Assembly (NCBI GenBank): GCA_945865525.1
Contig: CAMBDY010000009.1
Location: forward strand, 1 to 64,000
From: Nitrospira lenta
GTDB taxonomy: Bacteria; Nitrospirota; Nitrospiria; Nitrospirales; Nitrospiraceae
Length of the DNA: 64,000 nt
Direction of reading: 5' to 3'
The notes beneath the pieces are model-generated. The model was given only the letters and a program-made list of their open reading frames with translations. It searched no databases and was not told where the DNA came from. Positions 30,208 through 39,297 of the stretch are shown here, in pieces. A program made the translations under genes and the position numbers. The first letter of the stretch is position 1. The number at the start of each line of letters is the position of its first letter.

Positions 30208-30491
30208 ATATCCTTTGCCGACAATGCCCCTACACCGGAGGCGTGAAGCAACCACCCGCCCCCCCTTAATCAGGGCGTTCATTCTAATGGCGAGGGGGGG
30301 GTTGAGTCAAATTATGCCGTGATTCTATGGGGTTCGACATTCGGCCCCCCAAAGAAACTGGGCCAGCCAGATGGCCCTCCCCCCTCCCAGTCCTTGCTCC
30401 TCCCAGCCAATTTCTGCTACAACTAGCACGCGCTTTGACTCATCATGCAACGCAGCTTTTCCTCACCTCACATCGCCATAATGGAGAATCC

Positions 30492-31205
30492 GTGCCACGA
30501 CTTGGGGTGAATATCGACCATGTGGCCACGTTGCGGCAAGCCCGCGGCGGAGCCGACCCGGACCCGCTGGCCGCCGCCGTGCTGGTGGAACTGGCCGGCG
30601 CCGACGGCCTGGTCGTCCATCTCCGAGAGGATCGGCGGCATATTCAGGACCGCGATCTTCGTCTCTTACGGGAACTCATCCGCACCAAACTCGATCTCGA
30701 GATGGCCGCCGATGAAACCATGGCCAAAATTGCCCTGGCCATCAAACCGGATATGGTGACACTCGTCCCGGAGCATCGCCAAGAACTCACGACCGAAGGG
30801 GGCCTGGACGTGGCTGGCCACCGAGACCGTATCCAGGAAATCGTGGCCATGCTCCACGATGGCGGCATTCCCGTCAGCCTCTTCATCGAACCCGATCTGG
30901 CGCAGGTCAAAGCGGCACACCGAATTTCCGCCGACTTCGTCGAACTCCATACAGGCCGCTATGCGAACGCCCAACGCTCTAAAGAAGCCGATGCGGAGGT
31001 CGACGCCATTACACAAGCCGCCAAACTCTCGTACAAGCTGGGCATGGGCGTCAACGCCGGACATGGATTGGACTATCGCAACATCGGACGGTTGCTGAAC
31101 ATCCCTGAAATCGTCGAATACAACATCGGCCACAGCATCATTGCCCGAGCCGTCCTCGTGGGCCTCGACCAAGCGGTCCGGGAAATGAAAGCGTTGCTGC
31201 GGTAA
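30492..31205 (+). CDS. pdxJ: Pyridoxine 5'-phosphate synthase (GTG start)
   Basis: [56 protein letters not shown]. Confidence 0.96.
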   Translation: MPRLGVNIDHVATLRQARGGADPDPLAAAVLVELAGADGLVVHLREDRRHIQDRDLRLLRELIRTKLDLEMAADETMAKIALAIKPDMVTLVPEHRQELTTEGGLDVAGHRDRIQEIVAMLHDGGIPVSLFIEPDLAQVKAAHRISADFVELHTGRYANAQRSKEADAEVDAITQAAKLSYKLGMGVNAGHGLDYRNIGRLLNIPEIVEYNIGHSIIARAVLVGLDQAVREMKALLR

Positions 31206-31239
31206 CCCTATACTCTAGGGACACCCTGTCCTCCTTGCC

Positions 31240-32847
31240 ATGACCTTGCAACGCAAGCCACCACGCGCGCGATCCCCCCAAGCCACGTCACCTCTGCACA
31301 TCGTGACCGGAGCCGAGATGCAGTTGCTCGATCGCCGCACGATCACTGAGGCGAAGATCCCGAGTGCCACCTTGATGGAGCGGGCCGGCGAGGGCATCGT
31401 CACCCAGATGGAAGCCCTGTACGGGCCACTGCGCGGCAAGACGGTAACCCTCCTCTGCGGAAACGGGCACAACGGAGGCGATGGGTTGGTGATCGCCCGC
31501 CTGCTGCACCGCCAACGCGCCAAGGTCCACGTGCTGCTCCTGACACCGGTGGCGGAGCTGCACCGCGAGACCGCGGCCATGTATCACCGATTCACAAAAG
31601 CAGCAGGGCGCACCACGATCCTTCGATTCCGGTCTGCCGAGCAGACGCGTCCCCTCCTTGCCGCGAGCGAGATCCTCGTCGATGCCCTTCTGGGGACAGG
31701 CCTGTCCTCCGAAGTCACCGGAGCCTATCGTGAGGCCATCGAGGTCATGAACGAGGCCGATAAGCCGGTCATTGCCGTCGATCTGCCATCCGGTATTCAT
31801 GCGGATACAGGGGCCATCCTAGGCCACGCCGTCCGCGCCTCGCTCACCGTGACGCTCGGCCTCCCGAAACTCGGGCTCTACCTCGGAGCGGGAATCGACC
31901 ACGCCGGCGTAATTCGCATCGTCGATATCGGCATGCCCCCAGCCTATGTGGACACGCTCGCCCAAAGAACGCTGCTCCTGACCACCGCTGACATCGCCAC
32001 CATGCTGCCGGCGCGAGACCCGTCCTCCCATAAAGGCACGTTCGGCCATGCGGGGATTCTTGCTGGCTCCGTCGGGAAGACCGGTGCTGCGGCCTTAGCG
32101 GCTCAGGCCGCGTTACGGATCGGAGCGGGCCTAGTCACCGTAGCCACGCCGAGCAGCGTCAACGATGTACTCGAGTCAAAATTACTCGAAGCGATGACGA
32201 TGCCGTTCCCGGAAACAAAGGCGCGGACCCTCGCTCGCTCAGGCCTCGATCGCATCGTCGCCTTCATCCAAGCTCGGACAGCCGTTGCCATCGGCCCAGG
32301 CCTCTCAACCCATCACGAAACCGTTGAACTGGTGCAGTCCCTTATGAAGCATCTGGATCGGCCCTCCGTCCTCGATGCCGATGCGCTCAATGCCTTGGCC
32401 AGCCGGGCCGCGTTACTGACGGAATGTAAAACTCCGCCCATTCTCACCCCTCATCCCGGCGAAATGGCCCGACTGGAAGCTAATGCCACCGCCCGAAGCA
32501 TCAACGCAGACCGCATCAACACGGCCAGACGGTTTGCCAGAGAACGGGGCGTGTTTCTCGTCTTAAAAGGCGCCCGAACCATCATCGCCCGCCCCGATGG
32601 GCTGGTTGCCATCTGCCCCACCGGGAATCCTGGCATGGCCACGGCCGGAACCGGCGATGTCTTAACCGGCATGATCGTCGGCCTCTTGGCGCAAGGAGTC
32701 CCCTCATGGGAGGCAGCGTGCGCCGCAACCTATCTGCACGGATCCGCCGGAGACTTGGCGGCCCAGCAGCTCGGCCAGGCCGGGATGCTCGCCAGCGACC
32801 TGATTGCTCACATTCCTTATGCGCTCCAACAAATCACCACGCCCTAA
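31240..32847 (+). CDS. nnrDE: Bifunctional NAD(P)H-hydrate epimerase / ADP-dependent dehydratase
   Basis: LCGNGHNGGDGLVIARLL; DLPSGIHADTG; ILTPHPGEMARL; GNPGMATAGTGDVLTGMI. Confidence 0.95.
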   Translation: MTLQRKPPRARSPQATSPLHIVTGAEMQLLDRRTITEAKIPSATLMERAGEGIVTQMEALYGPLRGKTVTLLCGNGHNGGDGLVIARLLHRQRAKVHVLLLTPVAELHRETAAMYHRFTKAAGRTTILRFRSAEQTRPLLAASEILVDALLGTGLSSEVTGAYREAIEVMNEADKPVIAVDLPSGIHADTGAILGHAVRASLTVTLGLPKLGLYLGAGIDHAGVIRIVDIGMPPAYVDTLAQRTLLLTTADIATMLPARDPSSHKGTFGHAGILAGSVGKTGAAALAAQAALRIGAGLVTVATPSSVNDVLESKLLEAMTMPFPETKARTLARSGLDRIVAFIQARTAVAIGPGLSTHHETVELVQSLMKHLDRPSVLDADALNALASRAALLTECKTPPILTPHPGEMARLEANATARSINADRINTARRFARERGVFLVLKGARTIIARPDGLVAICPTGNPGMATAGTGDVLTGMIVGLLAQGVPSWEAACAATYLHGSAGDLAAQQLGQAGMLASDLIAHIPYALQQITTP

Positions 32848-33421
32848 CGGCACGAAGCCCGCTAAGACGAACCGGCCGGCGGCGCAGCCCCGCACGGCCG
32901 CGAGTCTGCCGTGGAAACTGCTGTCCGCCTCGAGCCAACAGACCGAGCGCGTAGGCCACGCGCTCGGCCGCACGCTACGCGGCGGCGAAACGATCGCCCT
33001 CTACGGACCGCTCGGGGCCGGCAAGACCGCGCTCGTGCGCGGCCTCGCGCACGGCCTCGGGGCCGCGCCTGGAGCCGTGACCAGTCCGACCTTCGTCGTC
33101 ATTCATGAATACCACGGCCGCCTGCCGCTCGCCCACATGGATTGGTATCGCATCACCTCGCTCCGCGAGCTTGAATCGACGGGCGTCATCGAGTATTTTT
33201 CTGGGCAGACCGTCACGGCCATCGAATGGGCGGACAAGGGCCTGGCCCTGCTGCCGCCGGACCGGCTCGACATTACCCTCAGCCATCGGGGCAAGCAGCG
33301 CCGGACGATTCACGTCCACGCAACGGGGCCCTTGTCCAAGAGCGTCCTCGCGCGCACGCGCCACGCCCATCGCACAATAGTCCGTCGAGGTTCAAACCCG
33401 AAGGGAGTCCCGCGATCATGA
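32819..33421 (+). CDS. tsaE: tRNA threonylcarbamoyladenosine biosynthesis protein TsaE
   Basis: ALYGPLGAGKTALVRGLAHGLG; VTSPTFVVIHEY; AIEWADKG. Confidence 0.93.
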   Translation: MRSNKSPRPNGTKPAKTNRPAAQPRTAASLPWKLLSASSQQTERVGHALGRTLRGGETIALYGPLGAGKTALVRGLAHGLGAAPGAVTSPTFVVIHEYHGRLPLAHMDWYRITSLRELESTGVIEYFSGQTVTAIEWADKGLALLPPDRLDITLSHRGKQRRTIHVHATGPLSKSVLARTRHAHRTIVRRGSNPKGVPRS

Positions 33422-33759
33422 TGCGATTGATTTTAGTCGGCATCCTCCTGCTCCTCTCTCTGGCATTTTTTCTTCAAAACCAAGAACAAGACGTCACGCT
33501 CCGATACTTTTTCGGCGTCTTCGAGTCCTCGACGCCGATCTATAAGCCCATTCTGGCGGGGTTCGTCGTGGGGCTGTTAGTCGCCGGCATTCTGTTGTTC
33601 CCGCCCTGGGTGCGAGGCCGAATCGACCTCCGCCGACAGACCAAAGCCCTGCAGGAGGCCGAGGTGGACTTGGAACGCGTGCGCCACTCGCTTGAAAAAA
33701 TCACGGGCCGGATCGCCTCGACCGCCCCCGACGACCCCGCCGCGAGACCACCACGATGA
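33418..33759 (+). CDS. LapA-domain (DUF1049) membrane protein
   Basis: Two TM helices, AFFLQNQEQDVTLRYFFG motif, coiled-coil C-terminus. Confidence 0.8.
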   Translation: MMRLILVGILLLLSLAFFLQNQEQDVTLRYFFGVFESSTPIYKPILAGFVVGLLVAGILLFPPWVRGRIDLRRQTKALQEAEVDLERVRHSLEKITGRIASTAPDDPAARPPR

Positions 33760-36410
33760 GTGACGCAGAGGCCTCACCCCTCATGCGGCAATACCGCGAG
33801 GTCAAACGCGGCTATCCCGACGCCGTGCTCTTGTTCCGCGTCGGCGACTTCTATGAAATGTTTTACGAGGATGCACGGGCTGCCGCCACGCTGCTCTCGA
33901 TCACGCTAACCTCTCGCGACAAATCCAGCGCCAACCCCATTCCCTTATGCGGGGTGCCCTACCACGCCGCCCAAGGCTATATCGCTAAGTTGCTCAAAGC
34001 CGGGCGGACCGTCGCTCTCTGCGAACAGGTGGAAGACCCGAAACTGGCGAAAGGCCTGGTGCGCCGAGAAGTCGTCCGTCTCTATACGCCTGGCACATTG
34101 GTCGATACCGAGTTCCTCTCGCCGGGCGAGTCGCATTTCCTGGTCGCCGTGGCCTTCACCGACGCGACAGCCCCCTCCGCCATGGGGCAATCCGTCATTG
34201 GCCTCGCCTGCCTGGATGTCTCTACCGGCGATTTCTGGATTACAGAATTCCAGGGCGCACGGGCGGAGGCCCAGCTCATGGATGAATTGGCCCGGCTAGA
34301 ACCGCGAGAAGTCCTGCACCAGGCGGCTAATGCGAAGGCCCTGTCCTGCCTGGCGGACCTGCGCGGGCCTCGTTTGTGCGCCCAACCCGCTCCCGCCTTC
34401 GATTTCCACGATGCGGCGCCACTGCTCCAGACGCACTTTGCCGTCCATTCACTCGATGGATTCGGCTGCCGCGGCCTCACGGCTGGGATCGGCGCAGCCG
34501 GCGCGGTTCTGCGCTATGTGCGCGAAACGCAACCGACCGCATCGCTCGCACACCTCCGCCGCCTGCACACGCGCTGGAGTGGCGACTCGATGCATCTGGA
34601 TAGCGCGACGATTCGCAATCTCGAACTCGTGCGGCCGTGTGGCGCAGACGATCGACCGGGGCAGGAGCAGCCGACCGTCTTGTCGGTGCTGGATCGCACG
34701 GTGACCGCGATGGGCCGCCGCCTGCTGCGCGATTGGCTCGTCAGACCGCTGCTCAATCGTGACGCCATTCAGGCCCGACTCGACTCAGTCGGGGCATTGA
34801 AGGATTTGATTCACCAGCGGGTCGCGCTCAGGGCGACGCTCCGCGATATCCAGGACATGGCTCGGTTGAGTAGCCGCGTGACGCTCGGGGTTGCCGGACC
34901 GCGCGAACTGCTCGCGTTAAAACAGTCTGTGAGCACCCTGCCGGTACTCCGATCCCAGCTCCACCCGTTTTGCACCACGCTGCTGGCCGATCTCCGCGAC
35001 TCGTGGGACGACTGCCGCGACGTGCATGACGCCATCGAGCAGGCCATCAAGGAGGATGCGCCGATGGCCCTCCGTGACGGAGGTGTCATTCGGGAAGGCT
35101 ACCATGCGGGAGTCGATGCGCTGCGCAAGGCGAGCACGGAAGGCAAGGGCTGGATCGCCGCGCTGGAAGCTAAGGAGCGAGAGCGCACGGGAATCGAATC
35201 CCTCAAAGTACGCTACAACCAGGTATTCGGCTACTACATCGAAATCACCAAAGCCAATCTGCCGCGCGTCCCGCCCGACTACCTGCGCAAACAGACCTTA
35301 GTCAATGCCGAACGCTTCATGACGGCGGAGTTGAAAGCCCTGGAAGACAAAGTCACGGGAGCGGACGCCACGCTGCTGGCGTTGGAGCAGGAACTATTCG
35401 AGCAGTTACGTGGCCGTTTAGCCCACGAGGTGTCGCGCCTGCAAGCGATGGCCACGACCGTCGCGGTGCTCGACGTGCTCGCGGGGCTCGCCGAAACTGC
35501 CGCCTTGCAGCGCTACGTTAAGCCGCACGTCGATGAGAGCCTCACGATCCGCATTCGGGACGGCCGGCACCCCGTGGTCGAGCAACTCAGTAGCGATCTG
35601 ACCTTCGTGCCTAACGACACCGCCCTTGATTGTGACGGCCAGCGGCTGGTGATCCTCACAGGCCCCAACATGGCCGGCAAGAGCACCTACCTCCGCCAAG
35701 TCGCGCTGATTGTGCTGCTGGCGCAGATCGGGAGCTTCGTGCCTGCGGCCGAAGCGCACATTGGATTGGTCGATCGAATTTTCACCCGTGTCGGTGCTTC
35801 GGACAACCTCGCCGCCGGGCAGAGCACCTTCATGGTCGAAATGCTCGAGTCCGCTCAGATCTTACATAGTGCAACCGCGCGCAGCCTGATTCTCTTGGAC
35901 GAAATCGGCAGAGGCACCAGCACCTACGACGGACTGAGCCTCGCCTGGGCCATTGCAGAGCATATTCAGGACCGCCGGCATATCGGCGCCAGAACGCTCT
36001 TCGCCACGCATTATCACGAAATGACCCAGCTGGAAGGGTTGCGGGAGGGGATTAAAAACTATTGCGTGGCGGTCCAAGAACGAGATGGCGACGTGGTCTT
36101 CTTACGCAAGATCATTGCTGGCGGCGCGGACCGCAGCTACGGGATCCACGTCGCGCAACTCGCGGGGTTGCCTCCCACCGTCATCGAACGGGCGAAAGAC
36201 GTCTTGGCCCAGTTGGAGCAGCCGGATCACACTCTCACGAGCAGGCCCCTCTCGTTCGAGCCCGCTGCCCCGAGTCCGTCGCTCCCCACGCCCCATCCGC
36301 TCATCGATGAAGTCAGACAGATCGACCTCTTCTCCCTGACCCCACTCGATGCGCTCAACCGCCTCGCCGACCTTCAGCGTCGAATCGGCCCAGCCGATCG
36401 CGACAAATAA
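33756..36410 (+). CDS. mutS: DNA mismatch repair protein MutS
   Basis: MRQYREVKRGYPDAVLLFRVGDFYEMFYEDA; ILTGPNMAGKSTYLRQVALI; SLILLDEIGRGTSTYDGLSLAWAI. Confidence 0.98.
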   Translation: MSDAEASPLMRQYREVKRGYPDAVLLFRVGDFYEMFYEDARAAATLLSITLTSRDKSSANPIPLCGVPYHAAQGYIAKLLKAGRTVALCEQVEDPKLAKGLVRREVVRLYTPGTLVDTEFLSPGESHFLVAVAFTDATAPSAMGQSVIGLACLDVSTGDFWITEFQGARAEAQLMDELARLEPREVLHQAANAKALSCLADLRGPRLCAQPAPAFDFHDAAPLLQTHFAVHSLDGFGCRGLTAGIGAAGAVLRYVRETQPTASLAHLRRLHTRWSGDSMHLDSATIRNLELVRPCGADDRPGQEQPTVLSVLDRTVTAMGRRLLRDWLVRPLLNRDAIQARLDSVGALKDLIHQRVALRATLRDIQDMARLSSRVTLGVAGPRELLALKQSVSTLPVLRSQLHPFCTTLLADLRDSWDDCRDVHDAIEQAIKEDAPMALRDGGVIREGYHAGVDALRKASTEGKGWIAALEAKERERTGIESLKVRYNQVFGYYIEITKANLPRVPPDYLRKQTLVNAERFMTAELKALEDKVTGADATLLALEQELFEQLRGRLAHEVSRLQAMATTVAVLDVLAGLAETAALQRYVKPHVDESLTIRIRDGRHPVVEQLSSDLTFVPNDTALDCDGQRLVILTGPNMAGKSTYLRQVALIVLLAQIGSFVPAAEAHIGLVDRIFTRVGASDNLAAGQSTFMVEMLESAQILHSATARSLILLDEIGRGTSTYDGLSLAWAIAEHIQDRRHIGARTLFATHYHEMTQLEGLREGIKNYCVAVQERDGDVVFLRKIIAGGADRSYGIHVAQLAGLPPTVIERAKDVLAQLEQPDHTLTSRPLSFEPAAPSPSLPTPHPLIDEVRQIDLFSLTPLDALNRLADLQRRIGPADRDK

Positions 36411-36411
36411 A

Positions 36412-36447
36412 AAAGGCGGCATCCCCTTTCGGAGATGCCGCCTTTCG
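36412..36447. terminator. Bidirectional terminator between convergent mutS and 36466 gene
   Basis: AAAGGCGGCATC-(loop)-GATGCCGCCTTT flanked by A-run on one side and T-tract in the 3' arm. Confidence 0.8.
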
Positions 36448-36465
36448 ACACAGACCGCGCTCCGC

Positions 36466-37152
36466 TTACTTCGCAGCCGCCGCCTTGTTATACTCCGCGG
36501 TCCACGGAATCAGGCCGCCAACCGGCTGACCACCAGGGAGCAACACATCGTACAGCATGGGTGGTATGCCCTTGCACATCGAGCCAGCAGGACCTTGGCA
36601 CGGGGTCGTGTTGAGCTGCTGCTTTGCAGCGGCACAACCGCCCTCATTCTCGTTCGTCCCTTTACAAGCTGGGAGGCGAAGGGCACTAATGCTAAGCGGC
36701 TTGCCCATGGCGCCGGACACTTCCGCAAGCTTCTTAACGGAGGAAATCACTCGGTGATTCTGCTCCGGTTCCGTTGCGACGAACTCAATCAAATCCGTCG
36801 TGCTGGAAGGCGGGACGTCCTTGGCCGCGGCCGGTCCAGCATGGACACGGCCCATCTTCTTCAAGTCGTCCCAGACAGCGCCCTCCGCGTAGAACTTCAA
36901 GTTCTTACCCGGATGAATCTTCTGCCAGAAGAAACCGCTCTCAGCGGCTCCACCGAACACAGACACATTAATCCACACCGCTTGATCGTAGGGATCGATC
37001 ACGATCACGCGACCCTGAATCGTGGTCGGCTTGCTCAGATCGCCCCACTCAAAGCGCTCTTGAAATGCTTCGATGGCCAACGCGGTGGAGGCGATCGACA
37101 CCCCCAGCGCTACAGCGGCCACCATGGCCCAACCTTTCCCATGAAACTTCAT
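36466..37152 (-). CDS. Exported hypothetical protein A
   Basis: Signal peptide MKFHGKGWAMVAAVALGVSIASTALA; Cys-containing C-terminus; no family recognised. Confidence 0.7.
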   Translation of the reverse strand: MKFHGKGWAMVAAVALGVSIASTALAIEAFQERFEWGDLSKPTTIQGRVIVIDPYDQAVWINVSVFGGAAESGFFWQKIHPGKNLKFYAEGAVWDDLKKMGRVHAGPAAAKDVPPSSTTDLIEFVATEPEQNHRVISSVKKLAEVSGAMGKPLSISALRLPACKGTNENEGGCAAAKQQLNTTPCQGPAGSMCKGIPPMLYDVLLPGGQPVGGLIPWTAEYNKAAAAK

Positions 37153-37202
37153 AATCGCGTCCTCCTTACAGAACATAAAAAATTAAAACTGGTCGAGGTC
37201 GA

Positions 37203-37730
37203 TTACTTAATAACCTTAAAGCTCGTGATTGTCCGACCCTCCAAGCTCACTTCCATGGCGACGAGCTCCTGGGAGGCCTTGATGATCTGATCCATAAGCG
37301 ACTTATCCTTCACGGCCAACCGGACGGTCGTGGCCGCATGGTACCACCCAGAATACGGGTTGTTCTTCTCGGTACCACCCACGAAGCCCCACCCGCAACA
37401 GCTCACTAATGGATCGGGTGGCTTCACATCGAGATCGGAAGAGGAACGGCCGTTCGGAGTGCCTGATGCCGGTTCCCCGGTGTTCCAATATTGAATCCCG
37501 AAGAGCAACTCGCCATCTGGATTATCGGCCCACTGCGACCAGACACGACCCTTCAGAGTCTTGGTGACCCCAGTTACCTGCATCGGCGTACCACCAACAA
37601 TATTGGTGGTTGGGCCAGCAGCAACAGCAGGCGCGCCTGCAGGCGCATCAGCCGCCACGGCAAACTCCGCCGCCAGCATGCCGAACATAGACAACATGGC
37701 CACGGAGGCGAAAACTACGAGCCTTTTCAT
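37203..37730 (-). CDS. Exported hypothetical protein B
   Basis: Signal peptide MKRLVVFASVAMLSMFGMLAAEFAVAA; SCCGWG motif; good RBS context. Confidence 0.7.
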   Translation of the reverse strand: MKRLVVFASVAMLSMFGMLAAEFAVAADAPAGAPAVAAGPTTNIVGGTPMQVTGVTKTLKGRVWSQWADNPDGELLFGIQYWNTGEPASGTPNGRSSSDLDVKPPDPLVSCCGWGFVGGTEKNNPYSGWYHAATTVRLAVKDKSLMDQIIKASQELVAMEVSLEGRTITSFKVIK

Positions 37731-38038
37731 ACTTAGTCCCTCCTTACATAAAAAGTAACAACGACGAGAATCGATAAACACGAGTTGACGCGCAATAAAT
37801 TCGTAAATCTAATTCAGCAATCCTTCGATCCACGACAGGAATGTCTCGATTGAGAATCCCTGTCCAAAAGTGAGGCCATGGTACTCAAATCATCCGAAGC
37901 CTGTCAAGGAAATGTTCTGCCTGTGTATAATCTTCCACTAATTCGTAAATTGTTTAGATAATCAATGACTTATGAGATTTTACGCGCGCGTGATTTTGAC
38001 CGCTTTTTAATGCGGGACTGTCATCGATTAGAAAATTC

Positions 38039-39292
38039 TCATTTATAGGACTGCAAGGTGCGGGGTGCGAGGGGTCCCAATCCTGTGATGGCGAGCGAAT
38101 CCAACGTGAACAATTGACGCCCGACATGGCGTATCTGCGCCTCGCTCACGCGATCGATTGAAGCGAGCATATCGTTCAGTGACATATGCTTTCCGTAAAC
38201 CAGTTCATCCTTCGCCAATTTGCTCATGCGGCTGTGCGAGCTCTCCAGACTCAACATTAGGCTCCCCTTCATCTGCGTCTTCGCCCGCGCAAGCTCTTTC
38301 CCACCGATCCCCTTGCTCCCAATCCGTCGAATTTCACGGCAGACGAGGTCCACGACACGATCCACCTCGCTCGGTCGGGTCGCCGCATAGATGGTGATCA
38401 TGCCGCCGTCCGAATAGCCAGCCAGATAGGAATAGATCGAATAGACGAGCCCTCGCTTTTCCCGAACTTCCTGAAATAATCGCGAACTCACACTGCCGCC
38501 CAGCACGCTGTTGAGTGCATAGAGGGCGTACCGATCCTGATCGCCAGCCGGCACCCCCTTGAGCCCGAGACAGAGATGGACCTGCTCAAACTTCTTCTTC
38601 CGCAGGACGACCCCACCATGTACGTCAGGCGGACGACGCCCGTTGGCCTGGGTGGCTGGTGTGGCGCGACCTTTGCCGAAATATTTTGCGGCTAGGCCCT
38701 CCAGCTCATCCTGCTGAAAATTTCCGGCAATTGACAGCACGGTCTGACTTGGCTGGTAGTAGGTCTCTCGATAGTCCAGCAAATCCTGGCGGCGTAACCC
38801 CCGGATCGTCTGCTCACGACCGAGAATCGGACGGCCCAGCGGATGACGCCTTAGCACTTGCCCCATATGGAGCTCTTGCACGAGATCTTCGGGATCGTCC
38901 TGGACCATGCGGATCTCTTCCAGCACAACCTGTTTTTCTTTTTCGATATCACGGGGGGCGAAACGGGAATGGTGGAACAGATCGGAGAGGAGTTCGAGCG
39001 CGTGGGGCAGTTGCTGGTCCAGCACTTTGACGTAATAGGTCGTCGTCTCGCGCGACGTGAAGGCGTTCATCTCGCCGCCGAGCGCGTCGATTTCACGCGA
39101 GATCTCGGCAGAGGAACGGGTCCGCGTTCCTTTAAAGAGCATGTGCTCGATGAAGTGGGCGTAGCCGGCTTGGGCAGGCTGCTCGTCCCGCGACCCGGTG
39201 TTGACCCAGACCCCAACGGTGACCGACTTCAATGTCGGTATCCGTTCCGTGACGACCCGCACCCCGTTGTCCAGGACGAGCTGACGATACAA
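38039..39292 (-). CDS. M16-family zinc peptidase (processing-peptidase-like)
   Basis: HFIEHMLFKGT (HxxEH) and downstream E; VNTGSRDE. Confidence 0.94.
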   Translation of the reverse strand: MYRQLVLDNGVRVVTERIPTLKSVTVGVWVNTGSRDEQPAQAGYAHFIEHMLFKGTRTRSSAEISREIDALGGEMNAFTSRETTTYYVKVLDQQLPHALELLSDLFHHSRFAPRDIEKEKQVVLEEIRMVQDDPEDLVQELHMGQVLRRHPLGRPILGREQTIRGLRRQDLLDYRETYYQPSQTVLSIAGNFQQDELEGLAAKYFGKGRATPATQANGRRPPDVHGGVVLRKKKFEQVHLCLGLKGVPAGDQDRYALYALNSVLGGSVSSRLFQEVREKRGLVYSIYSYLAGYSDGGMITIYAATRPSEVDRVVDLVCREIRRIGSKGIGGKELARAKTQMKGSLMLSLESSHSRMSKLAKDELVYGKHMSLNDMLASIDRVSEAQIRHVGRQLFTLDSLAITGLGPLAPRTLQSYK

Positions 39293-39297
39293 AATAG

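Noticed and set aside
36349-37290. 313-aa plus-strand ORF running from the mutS end through exported protein A
   Set aside because: Crosses the bidirectional terminator and lies antisense to a gene with a signal peptide and conserved-looking composition.
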